A DNA stretch of 64,000 bases from Pithys albifrons albifrons (lineage: Eukaryota > Chordata > Aves > Passeriformes > Thamnophilidae), in assembly GCF_047495875.1 (NCBI RefSeq), contig NC_092464.1, positions 3,754,737 through 3,818,736 on the forward strand. Direction: 5' to 3'. A model generated the notes under the pieces. It saw only the letters and a program-made list of their open reading frames with translations, was not told the origin of the DNA and did not search any database. Both the position numbers and the translations under genes were made by a program. Below, in pieces: positions 11,329-24,979 of this stretch (position 1 is its first letter; each line of letters starts with the position of its first letter).

Positions 11329-14300
11329 TTAAATCAGTCCATTCAGGGGAGGAGGAGAGAACAGTCCACTGACTCCTCCTGAGCAAACAGAGCTGTTTTC
11401 CCTCTCTCCTTTTTCCTTCTCCATCTATTTTCCTCAAACCCCTCTTCTTTTGTACTGTAATTTTTGTCCCTTCTCAAAGGGGTGGAACAATCCTGTGTTA
11501 TAGATGGGTTTTGGTGACTGTGGTCACACCTGTAAGGCATGTCCTGTCTTCTCTTCATTTGCATCCTTAGGGGTGTGAAAGTTAATATGCAAATAGGGCT
11601 TAATGAGGGTCTTGGCTACTTGCAGGTAGAATTTACAATTGATACAACAGGTAAAACAAATCCTTTGGTCCTCCTCCACCTGCCAAGGCTGCAGTGAAGG
11701 CTGCCTGACCTTCTCCAGAGAACCTTTGCAGCATCCTTATCTCCTGAGAGGACCAGATTTATAACAAGGGTGTTATGCCCAGTGGAGGGGAGTGAAGCTG
11801 ATGGCTGGCACAGAGGTGTGGGTGCTGTTCTGGGCCTCACTGAAACAACAGTGGGCTGTGAGACCTCTGCTTCACATCCCAGAGTTAGTCCTTGCCTGAG
11901 CCAGGTGCAAGATAAGAGAGGGGCCCAGCTCATGTTTTTCTCAACCAGCCTCATCAATTCTGCGCTGACTTCACACAACTCTCTAAAAAAAATCTGATAA
12001 TTTCTCACAAGGCAGCAAATGAATTCCACAGTGTCAGGAGAAGTCTTCTTGCTTGATTCAAACCCACCTCTCCTGCTCATTTCATCCCATGCCCCCAAAT
12101 CTTACACTGCCAGTGTCAGTGAACACAAATTCCCTTCTCCATGAGGCTGAAGATTTTGTATCAGTCCCTTTTTTTTTTGCAGGCCATAAAGCCCCACACT
12201 CTCTGGAGTCCCACACCTGCCATGCCTTTGGCATAGTTTTTGTCCTGTTCTATACCTGTTCTTGTCCCTGTTTACCCACTTACAAACAAGAATGGGAGCC
12301 AGAAGTACTCAAAACGTTGGTGCACTGTGGGTTTTTTTTGGTGTGGCACAATGATGTTCGTGATTTAAACCTTCATTTTTTGCCTTGAGTGGGTGGGAAC
12401 AGGAACATTCCCAAATATTAAGCTGACTTACTCAGGTATTCCCATACCAAGGCATATTTTCCCCCAAAGAATGGTTGTTTTGAGCCTATCTCTGTGTAAA
12501 TCACTGAGATTGTGGGAGATTTTGCTCATTTGCTTCACTTTCCATCCAACTGTGCTGCAGTCCAGCTCCCATTTTGCTGTGCTTTTGGGAGGTTGGGGCT
12601 CCCCCCATCGTGTTTCCAGGTGCCATCTCTCTCCCAAAGCCTTTGCTAAGCTTCAGGACTGTGATGTGAGGTTGGCAGGGTGGCAGCTGCCTGATATTGA
12701 ACAGGTTCTCTGCTAATAAATTGCTGTTGCAGAGTAGAAGGCGGTTTTGCCCTAATCTCAGTCATGAGCAATTCAAGCAAGCCTTGATCTAATTCTTCTT
12801 CACATCAGGAGCAGCACAGTTAGTTCAGTGCTCACTGTCTTGTGCTAGAGCATCTTTGTGGCTGCCTTAATTCATTACCTTTATTTAACCATTTTCCTTA
12901 AAGATAATCAGCATTGGTGCTGAGACATCCCTCGTGAAATGGTTTATCTCTCTGAGTGCTGCTGGGGAAAACAGCACACAAAAGGAAGAAATTTTGATGG
13001 AGACCAATAGCAGAGGTGAATAAAAGCAACTGGGTTGTTTCCTGCCTGTGTTCTTTGCCTCTCTGCCCCTGGCAATCAGAAATACAAAGACTAATAACAG
13101 CAAGTGTCTAGAAGGACAATATTTGAGAGCTGATTCATGTGGTGGTTTGCTGAAGGCTGGATTTGCTGCTCTGTGCCCTTGGGGTTATGTTCCCCATTTA
13201 GCTTTCTCTCCAAAGCCACCACAATGCATCTGTTCTGCTTTCCCCTTTGGTGACTTTATTTGAATGCTGCAATAGCATCACATTCCATAAACAAAGGGCG
13301 AAATACATTTCCATGGATTATTTGCATTGGGATTAGAGGCAGGAAAACATTGGCTGGGGTGTTTTGCAAACAGGACAATTACATCCACCTCCAGGACTTC
13401 ATTATTTGCAAAATGAAGCATAAACACTCAGTGGTTTCCTGTGGTTTAAGTCTCCTTCTTCAGTATGGTGTGCAGATACTGAAGCAAGTTGATCACAGTC
13501 CAGCAGGGCTGAAATCTCAGACCTTCTCCCCTTTCTACCACCAGCTGTGCTCAACAGTTTTCCAGTGGAGAAGTTCTAGAAATCTCCACCTGCTTAATGA
13601 CATACCCTCATAAAGCTCTGAAGGCAGCAGGGGTGGATGTGTCAGTGCAGAACATGAAACATCTGAAGAGCAGGAGGGGAATATTTCAATTAAAAGGATC
13701 TACCTGATACAAGCAGGTTACAATCTTGTCCTTGGTCTCTGGGACAAGGACAAATTACCCAATTCCTGATGTTCACCTCAGTCTGTAAACTAAAGATAGC
13801 AATAATTACCTACCAAACTCCCAGGAGAGCTAAGGATTAATTGCTTCATAATACTCAACATTTATTTTCACACAATCAAAGCCACTGGGAGCAGGAAAAA
13901 TAAGCTTTGCAATTCCTATGACATCTCCACAGAGACTGTCCACTCATGAAGGACTTGGATGTAACAGTTTTCTTCCAATAATTTTTAAAAATAATCTTAT
14001 TTATGTTTGAGCAGCACAACAGAAACTCTTGGGGCTCAGGAAGAACGAACCTAAAATCTTGTGCTAACAGGCAAACAAGCAAGAACTTTCCCTGAACTCA
14101 AGAGGGCGATCTGCTGGAACTGGAGGGAGTTCAGGGGAGTAAAGCCCATGCATTATTAAAGCGGCACTATTTACACCGGGAACATTGTAAAACTGCTCCA
14201 GGGTACGCGACGTGCTGAAGGCACTGAGGAAACGGCGCCTGCCTCTGCCTGCTCTCTGCTCAGAGCTCTGCAGAGCCAAGGAGCAGAGAAGAGGAACTGA

Positions 14301-14938
14301 GGACAGTGCCTGCCATGGGGGCACAAAGCAGATCCACTGAGTTTCAGCATCTCTGCAACCTCATTTCTTAAGCCAAAGGGTGCCCAGGGAAGGTGAATTT
14401 CCTCCCACGTTGTGGCCACTGTGAAGAAACATTTTAGCCTCGTTATTTAGAGCTGTCCGTGTCCTTGACCACTCCCCAGGAGCTGTGGGGCAGCAGAAGG
14501 CACATGGAACAGGGAAACCAACTGAGGGATTGACGCCAGAGCTTCCACAAGCTGAAAGCTTGGGATGAAACACGACGCTGTGCAGAGGGAGATAAAGCCT
14601 CCACCTTATCATTAGAGGATGTGACACAGCTGATGCTTTTGTGGAGGAGGCAGGAAATGGAACATTTTACACAGCAGGGCAAAGGCATCAGAACTGCTCT
14701 CTGCAGACAGTGTTTGCCACTGGTGCCCATGGATCAACCCCCAGTTTCTGACTGGGTGATGGAAACCTCTGTTGGTAAGAGAATGAACTGTTTTTAAGAC
14801 TTTGCCAGAGGAAAAGAGGAATTTCTAGGCTCACTAATACATTTTGTAGGTAAATATTGTAAGGAATAAACTGGCAAGTGCAATACTGAGTAAGAAATTC
14901 AGGGCTCTTCTCAAGGTGTCTGCTTTGACTTGCTAATG
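11329..14938. other. Non-coding interval, no supported gene
   Basis: No exon, RNA gene or transposon family recognised. Open frames are short (up to 160 codons at 11616-12098, minus) and featureless. A slightly GC-richer patch with a few CpGs at about 14090-14240 is the only compositional change. I could not connect it to a gene. Confidence 0.5.
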
Positions 14939-15057
14939 GCACTTAGGGATGTGGTTTAGTGGTGGACTTGGCAGGTCTGGATTAATGCTTGGACTGAATG
15001 ATCTGAAAGGTCTTTTCCAAACTACACAATTCCAATATTCTATAATTCTATGGTTCT
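14939..15057 (+). mobile_element. CR1: CR1 LINE 3' end, distinct older subfamily
   Basis: Reads 'gatgtggtttagtggtgga', 'cttggcaggtctgg', 'ttggactgaatgatctgaaa', 'ggtcttttccaa', then the tail 'tattctataattctatgg'. This 3' UTR type (the TGGTTTAGTGGTGG block) differs from the other CR1 copies here and marks another subfamily. About 120 bp remains. Confidence 0.85.
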
Positions 15058-15550
15058 CCACAGTCCTAGCTTTTATCCACCTTTGGCTTCACCAGCCATG
15101 GGCAAAATCTCCAAAACCTCTGAGACTGGGTGTGCCTAAGTTTACTGGGAGCCTGAAACTAATTTTGAGAATCTGGAACTGCCACATTCATCTCAGCAAG
15201 AATGAAAGTATAGAGAGACAGCATTTCAAAAATCAGCATCCTCATTGACTTCATGCTGTGAATGAAGATCTGTGTGGTCCATCCAGCTGGTTTATGTGGG
15301 TGCTGGAGCCCTGAGGGTTCTGACAGAGCCCTGGGGGGCAGTAGCCTCTGATCTGTGACTGGTCAGACCCTGGGAAGAAGGTGGAGAGCCAAAGTCAGTG
15401 GCCAACAGAGCATTTTTGACCACACTGTGGAGCACTGTCTCATTTTTTACACCTGCTGGGCTGAGTTACCACTTTCTCTTTTCTAAGACCAACTCCAGCA
15501 TAAGGAAAGGTCCAACTGGAGTCCAAAGCACTGGACATACACCAGGACAG
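15058..15550. other. Non-coding spacer between two CR1 copies
   Basis: I see no gene or clear repeat. The last 100 bp may be a very diverged 5' extension of the following CR1 copy. Confidence 0.45.
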
Positions 15551-16018
15551 TCTCTGGGTCCAAAGAAGGGTAATGAGGATGGTGAAGGCCCTTGAGGGGA
15601 AGCTGAGTGAGGGCACTGAGAGCACTTGGTGTGTTCAGCTGGAGAAGGGGAGACTGAGGGGAGACATCACTGCAGGTACAACTTCCTTAGGAGGGGCAGA
15701 GGAAGGGCAGGCACTGATCTCTGCTCTGTGGTGACCAGGGACAGCACCCAGGGAATGGACTGGAGCTGTGCCAGGGCAGGGTTAGGTTGGTTATTAGAAA
15801 GAGGTTCTTCCCCCAGAGGGTGGTGGGCACTGAACAGGCTGCCCAGGGCAGTGGGTACAGCCCCAAGGCTGCCAGAGCTCCAGGAGCATTTGGATGACAC
15901 TCTGGGGCACAGGGTGTGACTCTTGGGGATGGTCCTGTGCAAGGCCAAGAGTTGGACTCAATGATCCTTGCTAGTCCCTTCCAGCACAGCATATTCTGTG
16001 ATCCTGGGATTCTGGGAT
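15551..16018 (+). mobile_element. CR1: CR1 LINE, 5'-truncated, older subfamily
   Basis: Retains degraded ORF2 C-terminal sequence: 'tccaaagaagggtaatgagg', 'ggagaaggggagactgaggg', the region 'agaaagaggttcttccccca', and 'ctgcccagggcagtgg'. The 3' UTR is of the 'gagttggactcaatgatcct' type and the tail is 'tattctgtgatcctgggatt'. This UTR type differs from the younger copies in the window. About 470 bp, with stops and indels in the frame. Confidence 0.9.
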
Positions 16019-19000
16019 CAGACACAGAATTTCCTGTGATTTTTCTTCTTTTTCATTTTCCACTTCTCTTCCCAAATGAGCAGCAAACTCAAGCTGCCTC
16101 TTTTGCACGCAGGGAGGGAGCTCTTTCATCTCAGCAGACAACAGCCTTGGTCTTGTCAGCTGTGTCCAAGCCAGCAGCTCCCACAGGAGCAGGACCTTGG
16201 CTGGCTCCTGGCCAGCCCTGCCACATGCCCAGACCGTGCCGGCGTATCCTGGCAGTGCCAGGCTGCCTGTGGGCACACAGCGGGCACAGAAGGGAAATCC
16301 TGGGCTTTTCCTGGAGCCTGAGGCTCAGGCACAGTGATGGATGACAGGGAGAGGGAACCCCAAACTGAGGGGTTTGTTAGCAGCTCAGGGAGGAGCTTGC
16401 TGGCTGACTGTCATGGATCTATGAAATCTGGTTGTTTCCAAAGGAAAAAAAAATCCATCAGAGACTCTCTGAGTGGTTCATGTGAAGTATCTGCCTGTCT
16501 GAGGCTCCCCCAGGAGCTCGTTCTCTCACACCCCAAACAAACCAATGTCACTGTAAGGAATGAATTTCTGCCCCTGCCTGGTTTTGCTTTGGCTGTCAGT
16601 GACCACCCCTTGCAAGGCTGTTGATTTATCTGCTGCTTGTTTAGCTGGGATATCCCTCATTTCCAGCTCAAACCTCCCAGGCAAAATCCTCCTTGCAGCA
16701 AAGAAATGAGAACAGTCCTGCTTGTCCCTTTTCACTCAGGTATGACTTGGAAAGAAAGAATCCAAGCAGGTCTGAAGGTTGGGAGTTCTTCCTCCAGCCC
16801 TTCTTGCTCTGAATCAGGTTTAAAGAAAGACTTGCTGGCTGCTGCAGTTCATTTCTCTGGGTTGAGCTGATGAATATCCCAGGGGTGATGCTGCTCATTT
16901 GGTTCCCTTGCCTGATGCATTCCTTATATATCTGCTGCCTCCAGGACATATTTGTGCAGGCAAATGAAGCATCCTCACTATATGTCAGCAAAACATTACA
17001 TCTGCTAATGGAGAGAAGTGTTATGTTCTAAGCCCCTTCAACACACATGAAAAATAAAACTCCATTTCTGGGGGGAATAAGAAATGACAGTTTATTCTCC
17101 TGAGTTAATGCTGTCTAGGAAGAATTTGTCTCACATAAATGAAATTTTCCAGATAATTTTAGTGTGTTTCTTTTTTTTTTTTTCCTTCTCAGACAACTCG
17201 TTTTTTTCTTTGTAAGCAAAAAAAAATACTTTCATGCCCACAATCTTGCAGACTGACTGCACAAAACAGGGAAACCCTCTCCTAATCCAGACTAAATCTT
17301 GTTAGATACAACCAGATTGCAAACAACTGATTTTCCGTGGTTCCTGCCTATTTATGCCAATGATATAAAGACATTCCAGAAATGCTCCACTCTCATTTTT
17401 CTGTATGAAGAGGTGCATGACACTGAAAGATTTAAAGTGTGTGGTGTTACTTTGATGCCTGTGAATTGTGACCCTCCACTTGCTTTTCCAAGGAAAAGGA
17501 TTTTTGAACTGTGGATTCTGCTGTAGTTATTTAGAAAATATCAGGCACATAAAGACCTGCTTCCCATGGAGAGCTAAACACAACTCAATATGTTGAGGGA
17601 TGTGGAGCCTCAGGCTCCAGTGCTTTGGACTTAATGGTGTTGCATTAATTAAGCTTTCCTGACATGGAGGATCTGTGCTGATGTCTCCTCTGTCACCTGG
17701 TGTCTCTGGAAGGGATTCCACGAGGGGTGACTGACCTTTCTGAAGGGCAGAAGAGTTTGGTACTGGATTGTGCCTCCCAGGTGCTGCCTTGAACTCCCTT
17801 CTCATGTATCAAAGGCCTGGCACAGCCCCAGTGAAGTTCACCAGGGTTCAGTGAAGTTTTATTTGCTGTAACAGAAAATATGACCCTTGGCATTTGTAAC
17901 ATCAATCTTCTCCCTAAATGCCACCTTATCTCTCTGTTTACACTCAGCCCTCTGTGTTCTTACAGTGTCTTCTCTTCTGTGGTCACCTCTTGGCTTGGAA
18001 AGCCTCCAGAGCAGAGCAGTTCCTCCTGTTTGATGGGCTCTCTGAGTCACTCACTTTTGGGTCAGCAAACAAGTACTTTGGCATGGAACAGCAAAGAGCA
18101 ATCCACAGCTTGTGGGAGTGGCATCTCTGTGCTGGTTTATCTCTGGAGATAACCTGGGAACTGGGCTGCATGTGGCTGGCAAAGGGATAAATATCCTAAT
18201 GCAGACTTGGAGATTGGCATCAAGCACTCATGGATATGATTAAGGGAATTTTTATTCTCAGGTAGCCAATTTTTTGGTCACAGGTGAGATGTGGGATTGA
18301 CCTTTTCAAGCAAATACTTCTGACCTCACAAGGATCCTGCCATCTCCAGGCATTCCCTGCAAGATTCCCAGGAGAAACTGGGGGGGTGATGGATGTGTTT
18401 TGCACATGAAAGCCCCCAAGGCCAAGAGCAGCTGGGCTAGAAAACTTCCAGTACCTTTCCCCTCTGAGCTGGCCCCAGCTCTCTGAGGGTGCACTCCAAG
18501 GCAGCTGTGCCATGTCTCCCCCAGCCTGGGGAGGTGAGTGGGTTGTGCTCACTGTTCAGTGAGTCATCCCCATCTTGTTGAAGTGCAGCTCACCAGTTTT
18601 TGGTTGTTTACGTGTGTGTGTTCCAGGCATATCTGATGGATGATGCACCCGGCTCTGGAAACCTCCTGCAGCCACTTCCCACCAGAGTCTTCCAGCTGTA
18701 GGGGTGGAGGCCACAGGACACAGCATCAGATGTGCAGAGACAGTTTGCAAATCTAAAGATGTCTTGATTTTACCATTTATCCATGGCCAGGTCAAACCAA
18801 GGTTCTCTGTTAATGTGAATAGCAAGGATGACTATGGAGTATCAGACTGCAATCAAGTCCAAAAGGAAATTCAGTCTCCCAGCTTGCTTAAAAGAAAGAA
18901 AATAATCATTTTGAACAATGTAAAGCTAACAAGGAATCTCTTAAGTGGGAGTTATAATCAGCTAAGGCTTCGCTTTAAGAAATTATCCACAATCAGGAGA

Positions 19001-19377
19001 AAAATCCATAAACTTGGTCTAAATTTCAGTTACTCAAATCCTATTGAAGTTGAGGGGGTTGGAGTTAGTGCTTAAAGCCAGGTGTTTATCTAAACTAGTT
19101 CCAGTTTGAGGACTTGGCCAGGGCTTTCCTGAGCAGGCTGAATAGTGTCCCAGAGTAGATAATTAGGGCTGTATATCAGAGTAACCAGCTGGGCCCAGAC
19201 AAGGGTCAAACATCATATTAGGGATGAGATACCAATAGTGGCTGTGTCCCATCATGTCTCTGCTGTCAGAACATTCCATGGGGTGTGGAAAACTCTTTTC
19301 AAGGGGTATGGCTGGGTTTGAGTCCTCAGAGCAGAAGGGTGAAATTTGCTTCAGCTCAGGGAGGAGTGATGGCAACA
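16019..19377. other. Non-coding interval, no supported gene
   Basis: No exon or repeat recognised beyond T/A runs at about 17168-17184 and 17219-17226. The longest frame (18704-19075, plus, 123 codons) is Lys/Asn/Ser-rich and not recognisable. Confidence 0.5.
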
Positions 19378-19842
19378 AGGTGGGTCCAGAGAAGAGCAAC
19401 GAGGCTGGAGAAGGGACTGGAGCACAAGTGCTGTGGGGAGAGGCTGAGGGAGCTGGGGGTGTTCAGCCTGGAGAAGAGGAGGCTCAGAGGTGACCTCAGC
19501 ACTGTCTGGAACTGCCTGAAGGGAAGTTCTGGCCAGGTGGGGGTTGGTCTCTTCTCCCAGGCACTCAGCAATAGGACAAGGGGGCACGATGGGCTCAAGC
19601 TCTGCCAGGGGAAATTGAAGTTGGAGATCAGAAAAAACTTCTTTGCAGAGAGAGTGCTCAGGGATTGGAATGGGCTGCCCAGAGAAGGGGTGGATTCCCC
19701 ATCCCTGGAGGTTTTTCAACTGAGCTTGGCCGTGGCACTGAGTGCCATGATCTGGTAAAGGGACTGGAGTTGGACCAAGGGTTGGACTTGATGATCTCTG
19801 AGGTCTTTTCCAACCCAATTGTCTCTATGACTCTATTCTATG
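19378..19842 (+). mobile_element. CR1: CR1 LINE, 5'-truncated, young-type subfamily
   Basis: Starts at 'gtgggtccagagaagagcaa' (ORF2 segment [12 protein letters not shown]). The frame is open to the end (TGLWS-type terminus replaced by ALSAMIW, then TAA), followed by the 3' UTR 'ggacttgatgatctctgagg' and an irregular tail 'tctctatgactctattctat'. The sense frame at 19285-19758 and the antisense frame at 19351-19818 both belong to this element. Confidence 0.95.
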
Positions 19843-22406
19843 AGTTTTACCTCTCTGATAACTGCCTTTCCTCCTTGCTGGAGTCCTTGTTGTGGCCATG
19901 GAGCTGGGGCTTTGCTGGATGAAGTAACACTCATCCCAGCAGGATGAATTTCACTGCAAGGAAGTATCAGTCCCACCCACCACATCCATCTCCAGGGAAT
20001 CTCTGCATGGTGAGACCCTCGAGGGTGGTCAAGGTGACAGAGCTCAGCTTTGCATGTGTTCCACACCTCCTGTGCTCTCCATGCTGTGCAAGGCTTGAGC
20101 TGTTCCTGGACAGCAAAAGAGCCCTGGAATGACAGGCAGTATTTACATGTGTCTCTCTAACTGTGGCCCCAAAAGCAAACACACTCCCTGTAAACAGAGA
20201 AGTGCTATCACAGCACACCCCACTCTGCATCTACAGATAATCTTCTGACTTTACTGGGGCCGCTGTGTCTTCTGCATATAAAAAGAGAGCCTTGCTCCCT
20301 TATACAACCCCTTTGTTGGGCTTTCTGGGTGGAATTTGTTTGCTTAAACACGGGCAAAAGGCAATGTTGTTTGAGATTCTCCATCCCAGCCGTGTGAGTG
20401 TGGCAAACACGGTGCAGGATCTCCAGGATCTGCAACACATCTGTGCTTTTCTGGTTGGGCACCATGTCAGAATCGTGGATTTCCCAAATTGTGGTGGTTG
20501 TTGTTCTTGAGCTGTGAAGTATCACGTTGCAGGTGTTAATTTGTCTCCTCAGGCTTTTGACAATTCCTGAGAGTTTAGTCACTTCCAGGCACCGAAGGAT
20601 GTAGATCATCCTGATGTAAACAGCTGAAACAAGTGAGACAAATCCCCATCAAAAAACCCCAGTCCCTCAACAGTAACACAGCTCAGGGTTGGCAAGTTCA
20701 GGTGTAGAATCCCAGACTGCAAATGTCTAAAGTTGGGTGACAAACCTCCCTGGGATTCAGGGGTTTGTGTGATTAGGACAACAGAAGGCACAGGTGGGAC
20801 CTGCTTTTCCAGACCCCTTTGCCCTTGGCAATGCTCTCATCTAAGAGATGTCTCCTTCTGATGTGTCCCATGCTCTGGTTTTGGACACATTTTTGGTCAC
20901 TTCAGGCATTGAAATTGTGGCCTGAATGGAAATCTTGATGTTGAAATGCTCCCAGGCACTGTGTTGTTGAGGGGTTCAGAACTGGTGCCGTTTTTCAGCT
21001 GGTTCAGCAAACTGACATTTTTTTCCTCCCTTGAGTTTGGTCAGATTTTGGGCTTATTTGCTCAATCCATAAAGCTGGTAAATGCAATGGTTATACAGAC
21101 AATAACAATCTGAGCTGAAATTATTTGCTTGGACTGACTTCTACTTTGAGTTGGGAAACAGAGGAGCGTGTTTTGATTTGAAATGTAATTAAAAATGAAA
21201 AATTATCTCCCAAACTGTAGCTGTATCAGTGTAACCCTTTATGTTCCAGTGATTTCCAAAGCCTGTCAAGAATTCTCCATTTATTAATTGTTTAAAAAGA
21301 GGTTAAAATAGAGCCAGATAGAAAAAAAAATACATCATTTTCTTTAGAAGGTTTGAAAAATTCCTTCTCTTACCTAGTCAGGGTGTGTTAATAATCATAC
21401 TGTGGAGGCAAACTGAAGGATATTTATAGAGGCTAAGCCATAAAACCTTGCCATACTATGTCCTCATGATCCTCTTTCCCATATATCTGCTATCAGGGAT
21501 AATATTTGCATAGATATGCCATGGAGAACTCGAAGCAGCTTTTATTTTCAGTCTGGTGTCCTTTGTGTGCACTGCAGGGAGCTCTGTGTGGCAAAATACT
21601 CTGAATATCCCTGAGAGACTTCCAGGTCTGTTGTTCAACAAGAAGTGTCTGCTCAGGGCTTGATTTCTGGCTAACAAACTATCCCTGTGGCCCATCTGGG
21701 AGTGCTGGCCAGGAAATGCCACCAGGATGAGCTCCAGCATTGCAGAACATTCCAAGTCCTTTGTATTTGCATGGAAGGCGGTTGAAGGAAAACATTGCCT
21801 GGAGTAGAAGGGAGAGCATCCAAAAGCTGTGTCTAATCAGCATCCCATTTATCTCCTCAGGCAATTATTCCTGAGTGGGCCACAGTGAGAAGCTCCATCA
21901 GCAGACAAGAAGATTGATTGCAGTGGAGGTACCAGGGAAAGCTCACACCAGCGGGATGAGAAATGAATCCAAAGCAGAACCCAAGCTCCAAGCCTGGGCA
22001 GACTTTAAGGGGCACAGATTCCATTCCCACAAAGTGGAATTATTTTTACATAGTGAGCTGAACCAATTCCCAGGGGATGGTTCTGGTTTGATTGGACCAT
22101 GATGTTCCTTGACTGGCCAACACGCCCAAGTTGAGACTCTCCTTGCAAGTGCAGGTTTATGTCCACTCTCCAAGGCTATTTTGGGAGCTGGTAAGGAGAT
22201 CAGGCCTTTAGGATGCCATGAAAACATGAGGGAAGCATGCTGCTCCTGTAATTAATTATTAATAAAGTAATTAACTTGGGCACATCACCACAATGATGTG
22301 ATTAGTTTTCTTCTTATTCCGTATCTGGTTTTTCTGCCAATGATTTAGAAACCTCTGTTTGGATTTGAAGTGTGTTTTGTTTGCCATTTCCAAACAGCTG
22401 TGATTG
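19843..22406. other. Non-coding interval, no supported gene
   Basis: Frames are short. The longest (20208-20609, minus, 133 codons) shows no domain. The 20900-21450 part is AT-rich. No repeat family recognised. Confidence 0.5.
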
Positions 22407-23095
22407 TAGAATCCCAGAATGGTTTGGGTTGGAAGGGACCTTAAAGCCCATCTTGTTCCACCCCCTGCCATGGGCAGGGACACCTTCCACTAGCCCAGGT
22501 TGCTCCAAGCCCCATCCAACCTGGCCTTGAACACTTCCAGGCATTCTATGGGCAGCCACAGCTTCTTTGGACACCCTGTGCCAGGGCCTGCCCACTCTCA
22601 TATGGAAGAATTTCATCCTAAATTCTAATCTAAACCTGCCTTTTTTCAGTTTAAAGCCATTCCCCCTTGTCCCATCACTGCATCCCCTTGTCCCAAGTCC
22701 CTCTCCAGATCTGTTGGAGATCCTTTAGACACTGGAAGGGGCTCTAAGGTCTCCAAAGAGCCTTCTCTTCTCCAGCTCTCCCAGCCTGTCTCCAGAGCAG
22801 CTCCAGCCCTTGGAGCATCTCTGTGGTCTCCTCTGGACTTGCTGCAGAAACTTCACATCCTTCCTATGTTGGAGTCCCCAGAGTTGGATGCAGGACTGCA
22901 GGTGGAGTCTCATGAGAGTGGAGAAGAGAGGGAGAATCCCCTCCCTCAGCTTGCTGGGCACTCTTGATGCAGCCCCAGAATTCATCTGGCATTCTGGGCT
23001 GTGAATGGCCATTTCTGAGCTTGCCACCAACACCCCCAAATCCTGCTCAGGGCTGCTCTCAGTCCATTCTGACAACTGACTCGTGGTTGTGAGCA
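22407..23095 (-). mobile_element. CR1: CR1 LINE, older subfamily, about 690 bp
   Basis: On the plus strand it reads tail-first: 'tagaatcccagaatggtttg', 'ggttggaagggaccttaaag', 'caccttccactagcccaggt', 'ccatccaacctggccttgaa', then the ORF2 C-terminal region, up to 'ccaacacccccaaatcctgc' and 'ggctgctctcagtccattct'. The minus strand therefore runs CR1 5' to 3'. The frame is broken, although a 144-codon remnant survives at 22725-23159. The divergence marks it as older than the 'aaaagacctccaagatc' copies. Confidence 0.95.
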
Positions 23096-24979
23096 GAGAA
23101 AACCACCTGCAAAGCCCCCACATGTCCCCTAATAGCAAACTAATTTCAGGCTGAAACACCTTTGGTTGTGGATGTGTCCAAAGCCACAGGTCCTGCAGCT
23201 GTGCAGGACCATTTACTACATGTGGAGATTTATGAGAGTCACATTTAATTCACATCCATCTCCAGTGAACCCACTGGAATCGTGAGGGGGATGAATCTCA
23301 CTCAGAAATGGAATCAGTTTTGAAACTACAGGCAGTTTTTCATCAAAACCCCTGCAAAAATCAATCTTCCACTTCAGAATGTAGCCCTAAGGCTTGAAGC
23401 TGACTGAAATTACCAAAATGCAGAAAGAATGTTTAATTACATGCTCATTTGGGAGGAGGAATGTCAGACTGTGTCCCTAGATTCATTTTTCAGACTAATT
23501 TAGTAGTCTTTGTATTGAACGTTCTCTTCTGATGCTGGACTTGAAAAAAATCCCCACCATGTAAATTGGCCTTGTGAAGAAACCCCATTTCAATTATAGC
23601 TGTCTAAGTAAAATTTAAATAACTTGTTACTATATTGGATAAAATCATGATCTCTCTGGTCCCTTGGGCTGTCTTTGACAGTGACAAGGATGTGACAGAC
23701 CTTTCAAGTTACTGGAAAACTGGTGCAAGGTCTACACTGGGCTGTGTCATGGAGGGGGGCAAATGTTCTTGTCATGAGTGGACACTTTGTGTGTGGACAC
23801 ACCATGGATGTTTTCTCAGGTCTGACAGTAAAACTAAAACCCATAAGAGTGGGTTTGCTATTGGGGAATGAGATTTGCAATGTCACAAGGAATTTAAAAA
23901 GTGTGTCTCATGATTAAAGCTTAAAATTGGGCGGGTCTGGTTTGGTTGTAATAGAAGGAGTCATGAAGTTGTCAGCTCTGGGATAATTTAGCCACATGGA
24001 TAATTTCTTCCTAATCCACATTTCTTGGTTGTTTTCTCTCTGAAACAGAGAATGTAAACCCTTTCCCCCAAACCCTGCAGTATTTTCAAACCATATTATT
24101 TAACTCTGCACATGTTTTTTAAAATCTTGGCTGGCTTTGGTTTCTTGCAGAGGTTGGTTACATTCCCTGACTGTGTGGGAAAGGAGGCCCTCAAATCAGC
24201 TCATATTTCAGTGATTTTCATGGCTTTAAAGGCCAGATGGGATCATTAGCTCATCCACCTTGATCTTTAGCACAGTATGTGGGATGGGATTCACCTCCCA
24301 GTTATTTAAAGAATGAAGTTAGAGATCGACTACCTGTGCTAAAATGAGCTGTTTTCCCTCTGCTCCTTTTGCAGTCAGTGTAGAAAGATTATTCCCTTCA
24401 CAGGGTAATTCATTCTTCCTTATGAGTCTGGGATGTATAAATTACTGGAACTGTGGAGTTCTCACAATGAGTTCATTAGGCAATTTTTAGCTCCATGGAA
24501 TGTGAGCACTTTGTGCCTGAAAGTGTCACGAAATGGAGAATCCACATTTTTTCTTTCTTGTGCTGCTGATTTTTCACCCTTATTATTCAAAACCAAACTC
24601 CAAAGGTATTATTGACAGAACTGACATTGATTATAAAGAGAAGCTCCTGTAAGTAGCTTGAGGGGAAGATACTCATCTTCCAGGGTGATGAATCCATCAC
24701 CTTTCCCTGTTACTGGCTGTCTTGTGTCCCAAAAGAATGAGCAAACAGCAGAAGATCTTCAGAGGTTGGTGATAGCAGTGACTGTTGACAGGGAGAGATT
24801 TGTGCAGGAGGCAGAGGGAGGGCAGGGAACAAGGAGATGGATGTGGAGGGATGTGATAGATGGATGGAAAATGAGTGTTGAGAAAATGGGCCTTCAGAGA
24901 AATCAGGCTCCAGTGGGCTGACCACAGCTGGACACCAAAGCCACTCCATCACTTCCCTCCTCAGCTGGACACGAGACTG
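23096..24979. other. Non-coding interval, no supported gene
   Basis: AT-rich. All open frames are below 90 codons and unrecognised. No clear repeats. Confidence 0.5.

Noticed and set aside
14064..14324. 86-codon minus frame in a slightly GC-rich patch
   Set aside because: A possible acceptor-like 'ccttcag' exists, but no protein family is recognisable and nothing else supports an exon.
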